Shown here in pieces: positions 7,870-15,774 of a DNA stretch of 45,191 nt; the stretch's first letter is position 1, and the number at the start of each line of letters is the position of its first letter. A program made the translations under genes and the position numbers. This stretch comes from a virus. Below the pieces are notes generated by a model, which ran no database searches, was not told the origin of the DNA, and was given only the letters and a program-made list of their open reading frames with translations. The stretch spans positions 1 to 45,191 of IMG/VR virus record IMGVR_UViG_3300038701_000498. One strand, written 5' to 3'.

Positions 7870-8922
7870 TTACGCCCCGTTGCTCGCAAAGCCGTAGAGG
7901 GTGGTTCCCACCTTCCAGACTGTGATGACCGTGTCTCCGGTCGTCCGGAGAACCGGTACCGAACCGTCATCACTAATCCACGTGATCGTCGGCCACGCGA
8001 TCGTAAAGGCAGAGCCGTCATCTACGTGCAGGATCACGCTCTCTCCGTCTACGAGGTTGTCAGTGACCGCAGTGACGTTGCCCGTCAGTGTAATCTCCTG
8101 CAGCAGTCCGTTGGCCGGATCGAGCGTCACCGCACCCGTCCAGTTTGCTGTTTCGGTGTCAATGGTCAGGCCGTCTTGCAGAACCGCGGCGGTCAGCGTC
8201 TTGTTCGTCAGAGTTTGCGCCCCCGCCTCGGTCACGAGCGTGCCTGTCACACCGCCAAGCAGGTTCAACTCAGCTGCCGTCGCCGTCAGTGTGTTGTAGT
8301 CCGTCAGCGTCCACGTCACGCCGTCGAGGATGTTCAGCTCGGCCGTGGTCGCCGTCACCCCATCGAGGATGTTCAGCTCGGCCGTGGTCGCCGTCACCCC
8401 GTCGAGGATGTTCAGCTCTGCCGTGTCCAGAGTGGCGCCGTCGAGGATGTTCAGCTCGGACGCGTCCGCCGTAATGCCGAAGTCGCCAAGCGCGAGCGCG
8501 GTGACCGCGAGGTCCGCGGTGAGGTCCACAACAGCCGCACCGGAACCTGCCCCGTCGCAGTAGATGATTGCCGTCTTGCCGTCCGCAACGGTGACGTTGC
8601 CCCCGGAACCTTGGCTCAGCACGACGTTCTCGCCAGAGTCGTTTTTGACGATATAGGTGCGCTGAGCATCGTTCGGCGAGATCGTGACCGTGTTGGTCCC
8701 CGAGGGGGAGCCACCGAACACCAGAACGCCATACTGGCCGTCCGAGAGGATGCCGTCGGAGATCGTCAGGGTATGCGTCGTCCCCGAAAGCGCAATCGCC
8801 CCCGCTTGGGACACCATGCGGTCGATGATCTGCAGGTTGGTGTTCGTCGTGCCGCCCCACGTGCCGGACTGTTCACCGTCGCCGATGAGCTCCACGCCGC
8901 TCTTAGTAAATGTACTGGGCAT
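7870..8922 (-). CDS. Tail fibre/virion protein with 13-residue AELNILDGVT repeats
   Basis: The 350-residue product begins MPSTFTKSGVELIGDGEQSG, a tail-attachment-like start. Residues 60-140 are beta-rich. Residues 150-215 contain tandem 13-residue repeats of the form AELNILDGVTATT, followed by GAQTLTNKTLT. Both motifs are widespread in phage fibre and structural proteins, where they form repetitive shafts. The C-terminal 100 residues form another beta domain. It lies directly before the putative tip protein and after the lysis genes. Confidence 0.7.
   Translation of the reverse strand: MPSTFTKSGVELIGDGEQSGTWGGTTNTNLQIIDRMVSQAGAIALSGTTHTLTISDGILSDGQYGVLVFGGSPSGTNTVTISPNDAQRTYIVKNDSGENVVLSQGSGGNVTVADGKTAIIYCDGAGSGAAVVDLTADLAVTALALGDFGITADASELNILDGATLDTAELNILDGVTATTAELNILDGVTATTAELNILDGVTWTLTDYNTLTATAAELNLLGGVTGTLVTEAGAQTLTNKTLTAAVLQDGLTIDTETANWTGAVTLDPANGLLQEITLTGNVTAVTDNLVDGESVILHVDDGSAFTIAWPTITWISDDGSVPVLRTTGDTVITVWKVGTTLYGFASNGA
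8324..8457. repeat. Four 17-bp repeats at exact 39-bp spacing inside the fibre gene
   Basis: The 17-mer TCGAGGATGTTCAGCTC occurs at 8324, 8363, 8402 and 8441, always 39 bp apart. It encodes the NILDG core of the 13-residue repeat. Exact spacing in frame allows expansion or contraction by slippage or recombination, changing shaft length without a frameshift. Confidence 0.9.
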
Positions 8923-8931
8923 CGCTGCCTC

Positions 8932-9120
8932 CTACGGCTGCCACCCGCAGATCCGGGCACCTATTTCGTTGTGCAGGAGTATCTGCCTGCCAGTCTCATC
9001 GGTCAATACGTCCGCCTGCGACGGCCGGATCGGCGTGGCCCAATCACACGACTGGCTAGTCACGCATCCAGCGAGACAGAGCGTCGCGGCGCTCATCAGC
9101 GCCCATGTCGTTAACCTCAT
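8932..9120 (-). CDS. Rz1-like outer-membrane spanin (lipoprotein)
   Basis: The 62-residue product has a lipoprotein signal peptide with lipobox LAGC (Cys18 is the predicted lipidated residue), then a short periplasmic segment ending GARICGWQP. AGGAGG lies 6 nt before the ATG. The gene starts inside the last 65 nt of the TM/coiled-coil gene in another frame, the overlapping arrangement typical of Rz/Rz1 pairs. Outer-membrane spanins join an inner-membrane partner to fuse the two membranes at lysis. It is less proline-rich than classical Rz1, so the role rests on lipobox plus context. Confidence 0.6.
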   Translation of the reverse strand: MRLTTWALMSAATLCLAGCVTSQSCDWATPIRPSQADVLTDETGRQILLHNEIGARICGWQP

Positions 9121-9280
9121 CCTCGACCTCCTGCGCCTCGCGCATCGCTTCGACCCTACGCCGGGTCTCTTTGGCCTCCGCCGCCTGCCCGCCGTCGCGC
9201 CGCCCAGCGAGGTAGATGCCTACGAACGCAAGAACAGCTGCACCTGCAGCCGCGAGCCAGAGCTTGATCCGGGAGATCAT
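9056..9280 (-). CDS. Rz-like inner-membrane spanin
   Basis: The start is ATG 9278-9280 (MISRIKLWLAA), overlapping the holin-like gene stop as ATGA. The 74-residue product has one N-terminal transmembrane helix (residues about 5-25) and then a charged coiled coil rich in Glu, Arg and Ala (KETRRRVEAMREAQEVEDEV). This matches the i-spanin plan of an N-in anchor and a periplasmic coiled coil. The outer-membrane partner overlaps its 3' end. An upstream in-frame ATG at 9289 is possible but has a poorer junction. Confidence 0.6.
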   Translation of the reverse strand: MISRIKLWLAAAGAAVLAFVGIYLAGRRDGGQAAEAKETRRRVEAMREAQEVEDEVNDMGADERRDALSRWMRD

Positions 9281-9456
9281 GTGGTCCATCCGCGATTTTT
9301 CGCGAGCGTGTAGGCTGCCTCGACCGCGGCCCCGATGCCCATGGCGACATAGAACACGATGTCCGGATCGCCCGCGAGCAAGTCGCCAGCCTCCATGCCG
9401 ACCACGCCGCCGACGATGTAGCGCAGGGCGATGCGTGCGAGCGGGGCCCACGTCAT
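9277..9456 (-). CDS. Holin-like small membrane protein
   Basis: The start is the ATG at 9454-9456, overlapping the amidase stop (ATGA). The 59-residue product has two hydrophobic stretches (YIVGGVVGMEAG and IVFYVAMGIGAAVEAAYTLA) joined by an acidic turn (DLLAGDPD) and ends in a short basic tail. Size, two-helix topology and place between the amidase and the spanin pair fit a class II-type holin. Holins have little sequence conservation, so the call rests on topology and context. Confidence 0.55.
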   Translation of the reverse strand: MTWAPLARIALRYIVGGVVGMEAGDLLAGDPDIVFYVAMGIGAAVEAAYTLAKNRGWTT

Positions 9457-10022
9457 GCGTTCCCCCGGAAGATCTTGAGAAACGCCGCGATGATCGCAGC
9501 GATCGGGTTGGGCTTGGCGGGCGCCGTGGTCGGTGCGGGCGCGGCCCCCAGCCACTCCTGAACGTCAAAGGCGGGGCAGCCCTTGCCGGGATCGACCTCG
9601 TTGTGGCCTAGCACCTGCAGCTCGCGGCCCGCGGCGCGGTTGATCTTGGCGATGGTCTCGCGCAGCCAGCGGTCCTGCTCCGGGGTGAAGTGGTCCTCGA
9701 AGGCGTCGGTACGCGCACCCCAGCGCCCGTCAGGCCAGCGCCCGCCCGCGAGGGCGAGGTGGATTGTGTCGCTGTTGTGCCCCCGCGCCCCGGCGCCGGT
9801 GTCGTCGAAGGTGTTGCCGTCGTTGTTCAGGTCGCGGCCCGGCGCACCGTGGCCGTCGTAGTCCCCGATCTCGGCGTAGGCGATGTCGCTCCACCCGCGG
9901 TCGCGGGTGTGCCACAGCCTGACTTCAGCAACCATCTGCTCGGCGGTCTTGCCCTGCCCCCAGCTCGGCGGCGTGGCGAGGCAGTGGATCATGATCTTCT
10001 TCTTGTGCGCGGGAACCTTCAT
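9453..10022 (-). CDS. N-acetylmuramoyl-L-alanine amidase, T7 lysozyme-like endolysin
   Basis: The 189-residue enzyme cleaves the bond between N-acetylmuramic acid and L-alanine in peptidoglycan. The start is ATG 10020-10022, with GGGGAGG upstream. Zinc ligands of the amidase_2/PGRP fold are visible: His13 (in IHC), His140 and Cys149 (LGHNEVDPGKGC). Tyr49 and Lys147 match the catalytic Tyr/Lys of T7 lysozyme. The last 20 residues are hydrophobic and basic (IAAIIAAFLKIFRG), possibly an amphipathic membrane-contact helix. There is no signal peptide, so release should need the adjacent holin-like protein. Confidence 0.9.
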   Translation of the reverse strand: MKVPAHKKKIMIHCLATPPSWGQGKTAEQMVAEVRLWHTRDRGWSDIAYAEIGDYDGHGAPGRDLNNDGNTFDDTGAGARGHNSDTIHLALAGGRWPDGRWGARTDAFEDHFTPEQDRWLRETIAKINRAAGRELQVLGHNEVDPGKGCPAFDVQEWLGAAPAPTTAPAKPNPIAAIIAAFLKIFRGNA

Positions 10023-10026
10023 CGTC

Positions 10027-10656
10027 TCATCCTCCCCTGTAGGTGTCGGTCTGAGAGCGCCGGGCGAGGCCGCCAAGCCCCTGCAGGGCCTCCTGATACT
10101 TCTTCTCGTAGAACTGCATGACGTCCGCGTCGCCCTTCATGAAGGTGTAGGCTTCCGTCAGGGCACCGTAGAGCAGCACCTGCTCGGCGTTCTCGCCAAG
10201 CCACGATGTGCCCGCGGTCACGATAGACTCAGGGTCGTAATAGTAATGCAACGCCACGGAATACCCGCTGTCCGGCGTCGGTCCGAAGATGAAGCGCCCC
10301 TCGCTGCTCGAGGTGTCGCCATCGTACTGGGCGTAGTATCGCGGCAGACCCGTGGTCGTCGGGTCCGGAAAGGCTTCGCGGACGAAGTCCACGTCCTTCT
10401 CGAGCAGGTAGTAATAATTCCCGTCGCCGTCGATGACAGCCATGGAGAAGGGCGACAGGAAGTCGGCCGGCCGGTCCAGTAGCTGAGTGCCGCTGACAGC
10501 CGTGAGCGTCGTGTGCTTGCGGAGCTCGGGCAGGAGGATGGAGCGGAAGATTCGCTCCTCTGTTTGCCGGACGAACGTCGGGATTTGCGAGACGAATGTC
10601 GCCTCGTCATTCTCCGCGTAGTCGCGGATCGCCTGTGTGAGTTCCGCGTAGTTCAA
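10027..10656 (-). CDS. Head-tail adaptor (SU10-type connector-like)
   Basis: The 209-residue product begins MNYAELTQAIRDYAENDEAT and continues FVSQIPTFVRQTEERIFRSI. This N-terminal pattern characterises the adaptor protein that attaches to the portal ring in SU10-like and other short-tailed phages. The middle is beta-rich (DGDGNYYYLLEKD), and the C-terminus is a helix (VMQFYEKKYQEALQGL). It overlaps the stop of the inserted GIY-YIG gene by 4 nt. The family call comes from recognising the N-terminus. Confidence 0.7.
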   Translation of the reverse strand: MNYAELTQAIRDYAENDEATFVSQIPTFVRQTEERIFRSILLPELRKHTTLTAVSGTQLLDRPADFLSPFSMAVIDGDGNYYYLLEKDVDFVREAFPDPTTTGLPRYYAQYDGDTSSSEGRFIFGPTPDSGYSVALHYYYDPESIVTAGTSWLGENAEQVLLYGALTEAYTFMKGDADVMQFYEKKYQEALQGLGGLARRSQTDTYRGG

Positions 10657-11204
10657 AACTGTCGCACCTTCAGCCCGTTATCTCGTATCCAGTTGGCAAA
10701 TGTGGAGTTACTTATACCCACAACCTTGCACGCGTCCTTTCTATACATCCCGCCAAGCACAAGAACCCACGCCTTTTGACACAGCGGTTCGTATATCTTG
10801 GCACGGTTCTCTGCGTGCCTTTCAGTGGTTTTTTTCGAGATCTTTCTGCGCGCGCCGGCCTGACTGCTGCCACTTTTGAAGGTCCTATTACTATACATAC
10901 CGGGCTTTTTACGTAAGTTATAGTCGCCCATCCTAACCGTTAGCGCGTGTTCCCAGCAGTCTCGGTCTGGTGTATCGCAAACGAGCATGGGCTCGCAAAC
11001 GAAAGCGTTTGCCCCGTAGGTGTTCCATGCCTTTTGCAACGCGGTCGAAGGGTGGGTCCCTCTACTTAGGTGGCGCAGGTGGTAGCCAAGCCTGTGGCGG
11101 GGTCTTGTGGTGGAGCCGATGTAGCAGTTCCCCGAGTCTACGTGCCTAATAGCGTATACTAGGCACTCGCTCTCCGGCATCTTTTGGGCGTTTAGATACT
11201 CCAT
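10653..11204 (-). CDS. GIY-YIG homing endonuclease (free-standing)
   Basis: The ATG at 11202-11204 overlaps the upstream stop by 1 nt (TGATG). The 183-residue product carries a GIY-YIG nuclease core: VYAI near residue 16, CYIGST about 12 residues later, a conserved Arg, an AWNTYGANAF helix and a Glu-containing helix (CWEHALTV). The C-terminus (YRKDACKVVGISNSTFANWI) is a helix-turn-helix for target recognition. It sits between two virion genes and is more AT-rich than they are, as expected for a mobile selfish gene. Its target is probably in a related phage lacking the insertion. Confidence 0.88.
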   Translation of the reverse strand: MEYLNAQKMPESECLVYAIRHVDSGNCYIGSTTRPRHRLGYHLRHLSRGTHPSTALQKAWNTYGANAFVCEPMLVCDTPDRDCWEHALTVRMGDYNLRKKPGMYSNRTFKSGSSQAGARRKISKKTTERHAENRAKIYEPLCQKAWVLVLGGMYRKDACKVVGISNSTFANWIRDNGLKVRQF

Positions 11205-11629
11205 CACGAGGACTTATACTTGCCGCCGCGCGACGCAGCGCCCATGCCACGGCACATGCCGCCTTTGGCTTTCTTTTCAGTCTTGCGGCGTCGGCTCTTA
11301 TCCCCAGCGGTCCCGGGGAACGGCCCCACACCCTGAGAAGCGGCGTTGGACCGCTCCAGCCCCTGCCGTTCTTCCGTAGACATGCCCCTCGGAGACGTTG
11401 CCATACGACGACGGGTTTCAGCCTGCCGCCGTTGCGCAGTGGCCGAACGGTTGGCCCCTCCCCCGGCCATCTTCTTGACCTTCCCGCCGGACTTCATGCC
11501 GGCTTCCATCTCACGACGGGTCATGTCGCCGCGCCGTGCTGCGCGGTTGCCGCGCTCACCTGCTTCCCGCTCTTCGCGGGTCGACGGACGCGGACGGGGC
11601 CGCATGGATTTGCTCGGTGCTCGTGCCAT
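11204..11629 (-). CDS. Small basic low-complexity virion-associated protein
   Basis: The 141-residue product is strongly basic and rich in Arg, Lys, Gly and Ser, with a Met-rich KMAGGG stretch and a conserved tail (GGMCRGMGAASRGGKY). Several marine podoviruses carry short basic proteins with this tail in the same late region, and they are probably packaged with DNA. No fold or enzyme motif is visible. It ends at the start of the GIY-YIG gene. Confidence 0.65.
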   Translation of the reverse strand: MARAPSKSMRPRPRPSTREEREAGERGNRAARRGDMTRREMEAGMKSGGKVKKMAGGGANRSATAQRRQAETRRRMATSPRGMSTEERQGLERSNAASQGVGPFPGTAGDKSRRRKTEKKAKGGMCRGMGAASRGGKYKSS

Positions 11630-11649
11630 AGTGGCCTCCTATCTTGCCC

Positions 11650-11928
11650 TCACTCGGGCCAATCTACGCCTATGTTTACCTGATCTGTGAGCTCACGACT
11701 AGCCTCAAGGCCAGTGTCGGGGCGCGGGTCGCGCAGCGACTGCGGATCAACCACGCGCACGCGGCCGAGAAAGTTCTGGGGGTGGTCCGGGTCGACCATG
11801 TCCTTGCCGATGCGCATCCCGGTGCGCTTGCCGTCCTTGTACTCCCAGACAAGATCTTTCAGGGGGTAGCGAAAGCCCGTGCGGTCGCAGATTCCCAGCG
11901 CGTGTTTACCCTTTGCGTAGGCGACCAT
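11650..11928 (-). CDS. Conserved small late protein
   Basis: The ATG at 11926-11928 overlaps the previous stop (TGATG). The 92-residue product begins MVAYAKGKHALGICDRTGFR, followed by a Trp/Lys segment (VWEYKDGKRTGM) and a C-terminal VDPQSLRDPRPDTGLE element. Related short proteins with an AKGKxAxxIxDRxG start are common between connector genes of marine phages. Their function is undescribed to my knowledge. Longer upstream extensions read only as frame shadow of the connector gene. Confidence 0.7.
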   Translation of the reverse strand: MVAYAKGKHALGICDRTGFRYPLKDLVWEYKDGKRTGMRIGKDMVDPDHPQNFLGRVRVVDPQSLRDPRPDTGLEASRELTDQVNIGVDWPE

Positions 11929-12593
11929 CAGTAGCCCCCCATCGGTGTGAGATACCACGACGCCCGGTCCGAGTCCTCGGCCGCGGCACGCTGGAACTGC
12001 TCCTCGTATTCCGCCTTCAGCGGCTGCGCCCGGGCGGCAGCCTCGGGCTTCTTCATGGCGATGTGGAACGCCAGCCCCGACACGAGGGCCGGGATGAACC
12101 GCGGCGGGATCGCCGCCGAGCCAGAGATGCCCGAGCTGAGCCCGTCGATACCCTTCAGGCGGTAGTAGAACAGCGAGTAATCGGCGCTGTCCGGCACGGG
12201 CCACAGGGTGGCGCGCACGTCGCCTGCGCGGCGCTCGACATAGATCTGCGTCGGCCGCCCTCGGGTGTTCTTGTTGGTCTGCTGAGCGTATGTCGCGACC
12301 CCGACGCGCATGAGCGCCGTGTCGATCTGGTTCACGCCCGTCCCCTCACGCAGCTGGTGTTCGACGAGGTCGATCGTGTCCGTGGGCAGTGTGTATGTCG
12401 CCGTCCCCACGACGAGCGGCGTGGAGCCAGAGTCGATCGTGAAGAGGTTCAGGCCCCGGTTCTGCCACTCCAGCGTCAGCAGGTTGAGGCTGCGCCGCAC
12501 GGTACGCAGGTCGTAGCCAGTGCGCATCTCGAGCCCGGCCCGCTCGAAGGCCTCCTCGAAGAGCTCAGACAGATCGGGGGTGACGACGGCCAT
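11928..12593 (-). CDS. Connector/tail accessory protein (P22 gp4-like architecture)
   Basis: ATG 12591-12593 overlaps the preceding stop by 1 nt. The 221-residue product has an N-terminal helical pair (LSELFEEAFERAGLEMRTGYDLRTVRRSLNL is one continuous helical block), then LEWQNRGLNLFTID, and a beta-rich centre with TYTLPTDTIDLVE and TLWPVPDSADY. It ends in a helix with basic and acidic residues. Head-closure and tail-accessory proteins placed after the portal module show this helix-helix-strand layout. The family call is tentative; a second, SU10-like adaptor lies downstream. Confidence 0.6.
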   Translation of the reverse strand: MAVVTPDLSELFEEAFERAGLEMRTGYDLRTVRRSLNLLTLEWQNRGLNLFTIDSGSTPLVVGTATYTLPTDTIDLVEHQLREGTGVNQIDTALMRVGVATYAQQTNKNTRGRPTQIYVERRAGDVRATLWPVPDSADYSLFYYRLKGIDGLSSGISGSAAIPPRFIPALVSGLAFHIAMKKPEAAARAQPLKAEYEEQFQRAAAEDSDRASWYLTPMGGY

Positions 12594-14482
12594 CACATAC
12601 CTCCAAGCCCGCGTTTCCGCGGATCATACGATGCGTAGTAGCTGCCCGGCACGAAAGCGTTCGTCATGCCCGGCTTCACCATGCCACCCGCAGCCATGGC
12701 CATCGGGTACCCCATCTGGGCCGCCGCCATCAGGTCGTTGTACGACCGATAGTAGGGGGTCGGCGTCACGGGTGTCACGGGTACCCCGGGCGGCAGCGCC
12801 CCGGTGGGCGGGATGTACGGAGGGTTGACCGGAGCCTGCCCCGGCGGGACGTACTCGCCGCCCTTACCTTTGCCGGGAAGCCCCTCGGTGGGGTTCGTTG
12901 CCTCAGCGCGGTCGCTCTTATCTTCGCTGTTGTCAGCAGCCCACTCGTCGAAGTTGAAGCTGCCGTCCTCGTTGCGGTAGCCCTCGTTGGCCGGGAAAAC
13001 CCCGCCCTCTCCGAACACTGGACGCTCGCCGGTCAAGACGTCGCCGACGTTGCGGACGGCATTCTGGATACCGCCGATCACCGGGCCGACGCCCGGGATA
13101 CCCACGGCTGCGGGTACCGGCTGCGCCGCAGGCGCGATGTTCTGGGGCTGCATAACCGGCGCAGGCGTAGCCGCGGGAGTTGACGGGGGCTGTTGGGTAA
13201 CGGTGGTCGTGGGCTGCGGTGTCGGGGTGGGCGCAGCGGGGCTCTGCATGCCCGGGGGGACCGGGGTGGGGATAGGTGCTGCGGGGGCAGGTGCCCCCAT
13301 ACCCGGCGGAACGGGCGCAGGCATCGGCGTGGAAGCAAAATCCACTTGCGTGGGGGCAGACCCAGCCATGCCGGGCGCGAGTTGAGGTTGGGCCATCATC
13401 CCCGGCGGAGGCTGCATCGGGGCAACCGCTTCAGGGGCGCCACCCATCGTGGGCGGTGACATCGCAGGCATCGCCCCGAAATACCCCTCCATGAACGGGT
13501 CGCTCTGCGTAGCCGCGGGCGTCGAGGGGTCAAAACTCGGCAGTGCGCCCACCTGCGGGGGCACCATCACCGGGCGGAACCGCGACGCTACCAGAGCGGA
13601 CTCGCCGCCCGGCACACCGGGCAAAGACGTATCTCCGGGGTAATACTGCGGCGCGGACGACATGTAGCCGGCCGCGGAGTTCGTATCCATAGCCGCCGGC
13701 GCCATGCGCGGCGGGGGGAGAGTGAAGTAGTTCGGGTCCTCGATGTAGGTCGCCGGCGTCATACCCCGGGGCGGCAGAGCGCCCGGCATGGCAAAGAAGT
13801 TCGGGTCCTCAATGTAGGTAGCTGGTGTCATACCGACACCGCCCGGGCTCACGGCTTCGCCACCGTACTGCCCCACGACGTTACCCGCGGCGTCGTACAT
13901 GGAGGTCTGGCCGAACGACCGCACGCCCCCCATCAGCTTGTCGCGTGCGAGCTGGCCCCCGCCCGACGGCGTCGGTGCCGCAGGCATACCCGGAAGGCCC
14001 GGCAGGCCGGCAATGCCCCGTTGCGTCAGGATCTGCTGCACGAGGGCTGCGTCGTCCGCGCCGCCCTTCGGGGATACCGCACGCGTGCCGCCGGTGCTGC
14101 TCGCGCCGGTGGACGTTACCTTGGTGCGGCCCTCGCCAGAGGAGATCGACTTCGGCCGAGCCGGGCTCGAGCTGCGCCCGTCGCCAGAGGAGATGGATTT
14201 CGTCTTAGACGAACTCCGGCTGCGGGATTCGCCCTCACCGGAGGAGATCGAGCTGTTGAACGACTTCTGAGCCGCGGACGCGGTGGCCGCAGCGGACGGC
14301 GACTTGGTCCGCGAACCCGAGCTGGTGCCGCCCGGGCTCTTGCTGCTCGACGAGCTCGAGTTGTTGAACGACTTCTGGGCCGCGGATGCGGTGGCCGCAG
14401 CGGATGCCGACTTTTCCCGCGAACCCGAGCTGGTGCCGCCGGGGTTCTTGTCAGGCTTGCTCGACGACTTCGACGTGGCCAT
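12593..14482 (-). CDS. Repetitive Ser/Pro-rich virion protein
   Basis: The 629-residue product is low-complexity. Residues 1-75 hold two 36-residue repeats, each containing SAAATASAAQKSFN, separated by Ser runs. Residues 75-130 repeat SISSGEGRS-type units. The centre is Pro/Met/Gly-rich with two copies of GMTPATYIEDPN. The C-terminus has the AAGGMVKPGMTNAFVPG style seen in ejected virion proteins. It ends in YDPRKRGLGGM. The DNA repeats (108-bp period near 14255 and 14363) are nearly identical, so length variation is likely. Function unknown; probably a flexible internal virion component. Confidence 0.75.
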   Translation of the reverse strand: MATSKSSSKPDKNPGGTSSGSREKSASAAATASAAQKSFNNSSSSSSKSPGGTSSGSRTKSPSAAATASAAQKSFNSSISSGEGESRSRSSSKTKSISSGDGRSSSPARPKSISSGEGRTKVTSTGASSTGGTRAVSPKGGADDAALVQQILTQRGIAGLPGLPGMPAAPTPSGGGQLARDKLMGGVRSFGQTSMYDAAGNVVGQYGGEAVSPGGVGMTPATYIEDPNFFAMPGALPPRGMTPATYIEDPNYFTLPPPRMAPAAMDTNSAAGYMSSAPQYYPGDTSLPGVPGGESALVASRFRPVMVPPQVGALPSFDPSTPAATQSDPFMEGYFGAMPAMSPPTMGGAPEAVAPMQPPPGMMAQPQLAPGMAGSAPTQVDFASTPMPAPVPPGMGAPAPAAPIPTPVPPGMQSPAAPTPTPQPTTTVTQQPPSTPAATPAPVMQPQNIAPAAQPVPAAVGIPGVGPVIGGIQNAVRNVGDVLTGERPVFGEGGVFPANEGYRNEDGSFNFDEWAADNSEDKSDRAEATNPTEGLPGKGKGGEYVPPGQAPVNPPYIPPTGALPPGVPVTPVTPTPYYRSYNDLMAAAQMGYPMAMAAGGMVKPGMTNAFVPGSYYASYDPRKRGLGGM

Positions 14483-14743
14483 CTACTTACTCCTGCGGTG
14501 CCGCGCGGTCTTGCGGGCGATCTTCTCGGGCTGGCGGACGTGCTGCTTACCCTTCTTCGTGCCCTCCCGCTTGGCACGCGTCGTGGCAGCATATTCTGCA
14601 GGGGATAATGCCTTAATCGCCTTCTCGGGTAAATAGCGCTCCCCAGTGGCCTTCGGACCCTGCGTCGACGGCTTGCCGGACCGCGTGCGCCACTTCTGCT
14701 TCGTCCAGTTTGACAGGCTCTTCTGACTGGGTTTCTTAGCCAT
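14483..14743 (-). CDS. Small basic late protein
   Basis: The 86-residue product is lysine/arginine-rich: WTKQKWRTRSGKPSTQGPK, then GERYLPEKAIKALSPAEY, ending in a basic tail. The same pattern recurs in short late proteins of marine phages and some large DNA viruses, where the role is unknown; DNA binding or packaging is plausible from the charge. Its ATG overlaps the HNH gene stop (TGATG), so translation is probably coupled. Confidence 0.65.
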   Translation of the reverse strand: MAKKPSQKSLSNWTKQKWRTRSGKPSTQGPKATGERYLPEKAIKALSPAEYAATTRAKREGTKKGKQHVRQPEKIARKTARHRRSK

Positions 14744-15195
14744 CAGTCCCCATAGCTCCCAAAATCTTCTAAATAATCTAAAGCGTTTTTAAGTACAGTT
14801 GGGCTATCTTTAAACATCCCTAGTGCACGGTTGCACTGTCGGCATAGCACGCCGCGAAACTCCCCGGTTTCGTGGTTGTGGTCGATAGCGCTATCTATAA
14901 GCGTTATCTCTTGCCGGCATATTGCACAGCAGCACTCTTGGCGTTCGAACCTATCAACAAGTTGTTCAGGGGTTATACCCCGCCGGGCGCAACGCTTTGC
15001 GAGTGTCCAAGTATCTTTTTCGCGGTATTCCCGAACCCTATCTGGGTTATTTTCTGTCCAGCGACGGTGCTCCTTGTACATACACGAGTTGCACCGACTT
15101 TTTAGCAAGTGCTTCTGCGCTCCGCCCCGGTTTCGGAACGCGGTGATCGGTTTCTCCTCGCCGCACATAGTGCACACTTTAGTCTCTGTACCCAC
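14743..15195 (-). CDS. HNH endonuclease, recombination endonuclease VII-like
   Basis: Two adjacent GTG codons are available; the one at 15193-15195 is better placed 6 nt after AAGGAGG. The product is about 150 residues. The N-terminal zinc finger has CTMCGEEK and CNSCMYKEH. The nuclease part has CCAICRQEITLIDSAIDHNH followed by GVLCRQCNRALGMF, the zinc-bound His-Me fold of endonuclease VII. It is more AT-rich than its neighbours and overlaps the end of the preceding small basic gene. Standing alone among late genes, it is probably a mobile homing-type nuclease. Confidence 0.88.
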   Translation of the reverse strand: MGTETKVCTMCGEEKPITAFRNRGGAQKHLLKSRCNSCMYKEHRRWTENNPDRVREYREKDTWTLAKRCARRGITPEQLVDRFERQECCCAICRQEITLIDSAIDHNHETGEFRGVLCRQCNRALGMFKDSPTVLKNALDYLEDFGSYGD

Positions 15196-15496
15196 CACCG
15201 GCCTCCTTGTATTTTTTAGCCAGCAGCTGAGCTTTTCTCCCGCTCCACTGCCCCGGTTTACCGCCTTTGCCGCCTGCCTTGATCTCCTCGAACATGCGCT
15301 TGCGCATACCGGGCTTGGTGTAGTTGCCAGCCTCGTTCACACGGCTCTTGGTCTTGCCCCCGGCGGCCTTGCGCTCGGTGCTGCGGTACCCGCTGGCGTA
15401 GGCAGCGCGCCCCTGCCGCTCCGCGGCGGCGCGGGTCTTGTAGACCTTGCCCTTGCTACCCCACTGGTAGCCTCCGGGGACCTTACGGACTGGCAT
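15179..15496 (-). CDS. Small basic late protein
   Basis: The start is ATG 15494-15496, preceded by AGGAG at 7 nt. The 105-residue product opens MPVRKVPGGYQWGSKGKVYK, with a second conserved block (RVNEAGNYTKPGMRKRMFEE) and ends in KAQLLAKKYKEAGGGYRD. Both blocks recur in small basic proteins of marine phages and of environmental prokaryotes. Function is unknown. Its 3' end is overlapped by the start of the HNH gene, suggesting that the nuclease gene was inserted at this junction. Confidence 0.7.
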   Translation of the reverse strand: MPVRKVPGGYQWGSKGKVYKTRAAAERQGRAAYASGYRSTERKAAGGKTKSRVNEAGNYTKPGMRKRMFEEIKAGGKGGKPGQWSGRKAQLLAKKYKEAGGGYRD

Positions 15497-15504
15497 GGCG
15501 TCTC

Positions 15505-15774
15505 CTAGCAGTTCCAAGCCCGCAGGCTCTTGTTGATCCGGCTGTTCGGGTCGTTGCGGGTCTTGGCCGAGGTGTTCTTGGCCTTCATACCCTTCATCCG
15601 CGCACAGAAGCTCTTGCGGCGCGCAGCGTCCTTCTTGGTCTTCGGGTTCGGCGCAGGGGGTTTGAGGTTCATACCCTCCTTCTTGGCGGAGGCCCGCCCC
15701 TTGGCGTTGAGCCCGCCCTTGGGGTTCTTCCCCTCCTTACGCTGCCACGCACCGGTTTTTGGTTTCTTGGCCAT
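15505..15774 (-). CDS. Small basic late protein (DUF6321-like)
   Basis: ATG 15772-15774 overlaps the previous stop by 1 nt. The 89-residue product is very basic: KTGAWQRKEGKNPKGGLNAK, then a Lys/Pro segment, RRKSFCARMKGMKAKNT and the ending DPNSRINKSLRAWNC. The segment order fits what I recall of the DUF6321 group of short phage proteins, but I cannot verify the number. The absolutely conserved-looking Cys residues could bind metal. With its two neighbours it forms a trio of basic late proteins, perhaps DNA-condensing virion components. Confidence 0.7.
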   Translation of the reverse strand: MAKKPKTGAWQRKEGKNPKGGLNAKGRASAKKEGMNLKPPAPNPKTKKDAARRKSFCARMKGMKAKNTSAKTRNDPNSRINKSLRAWNC

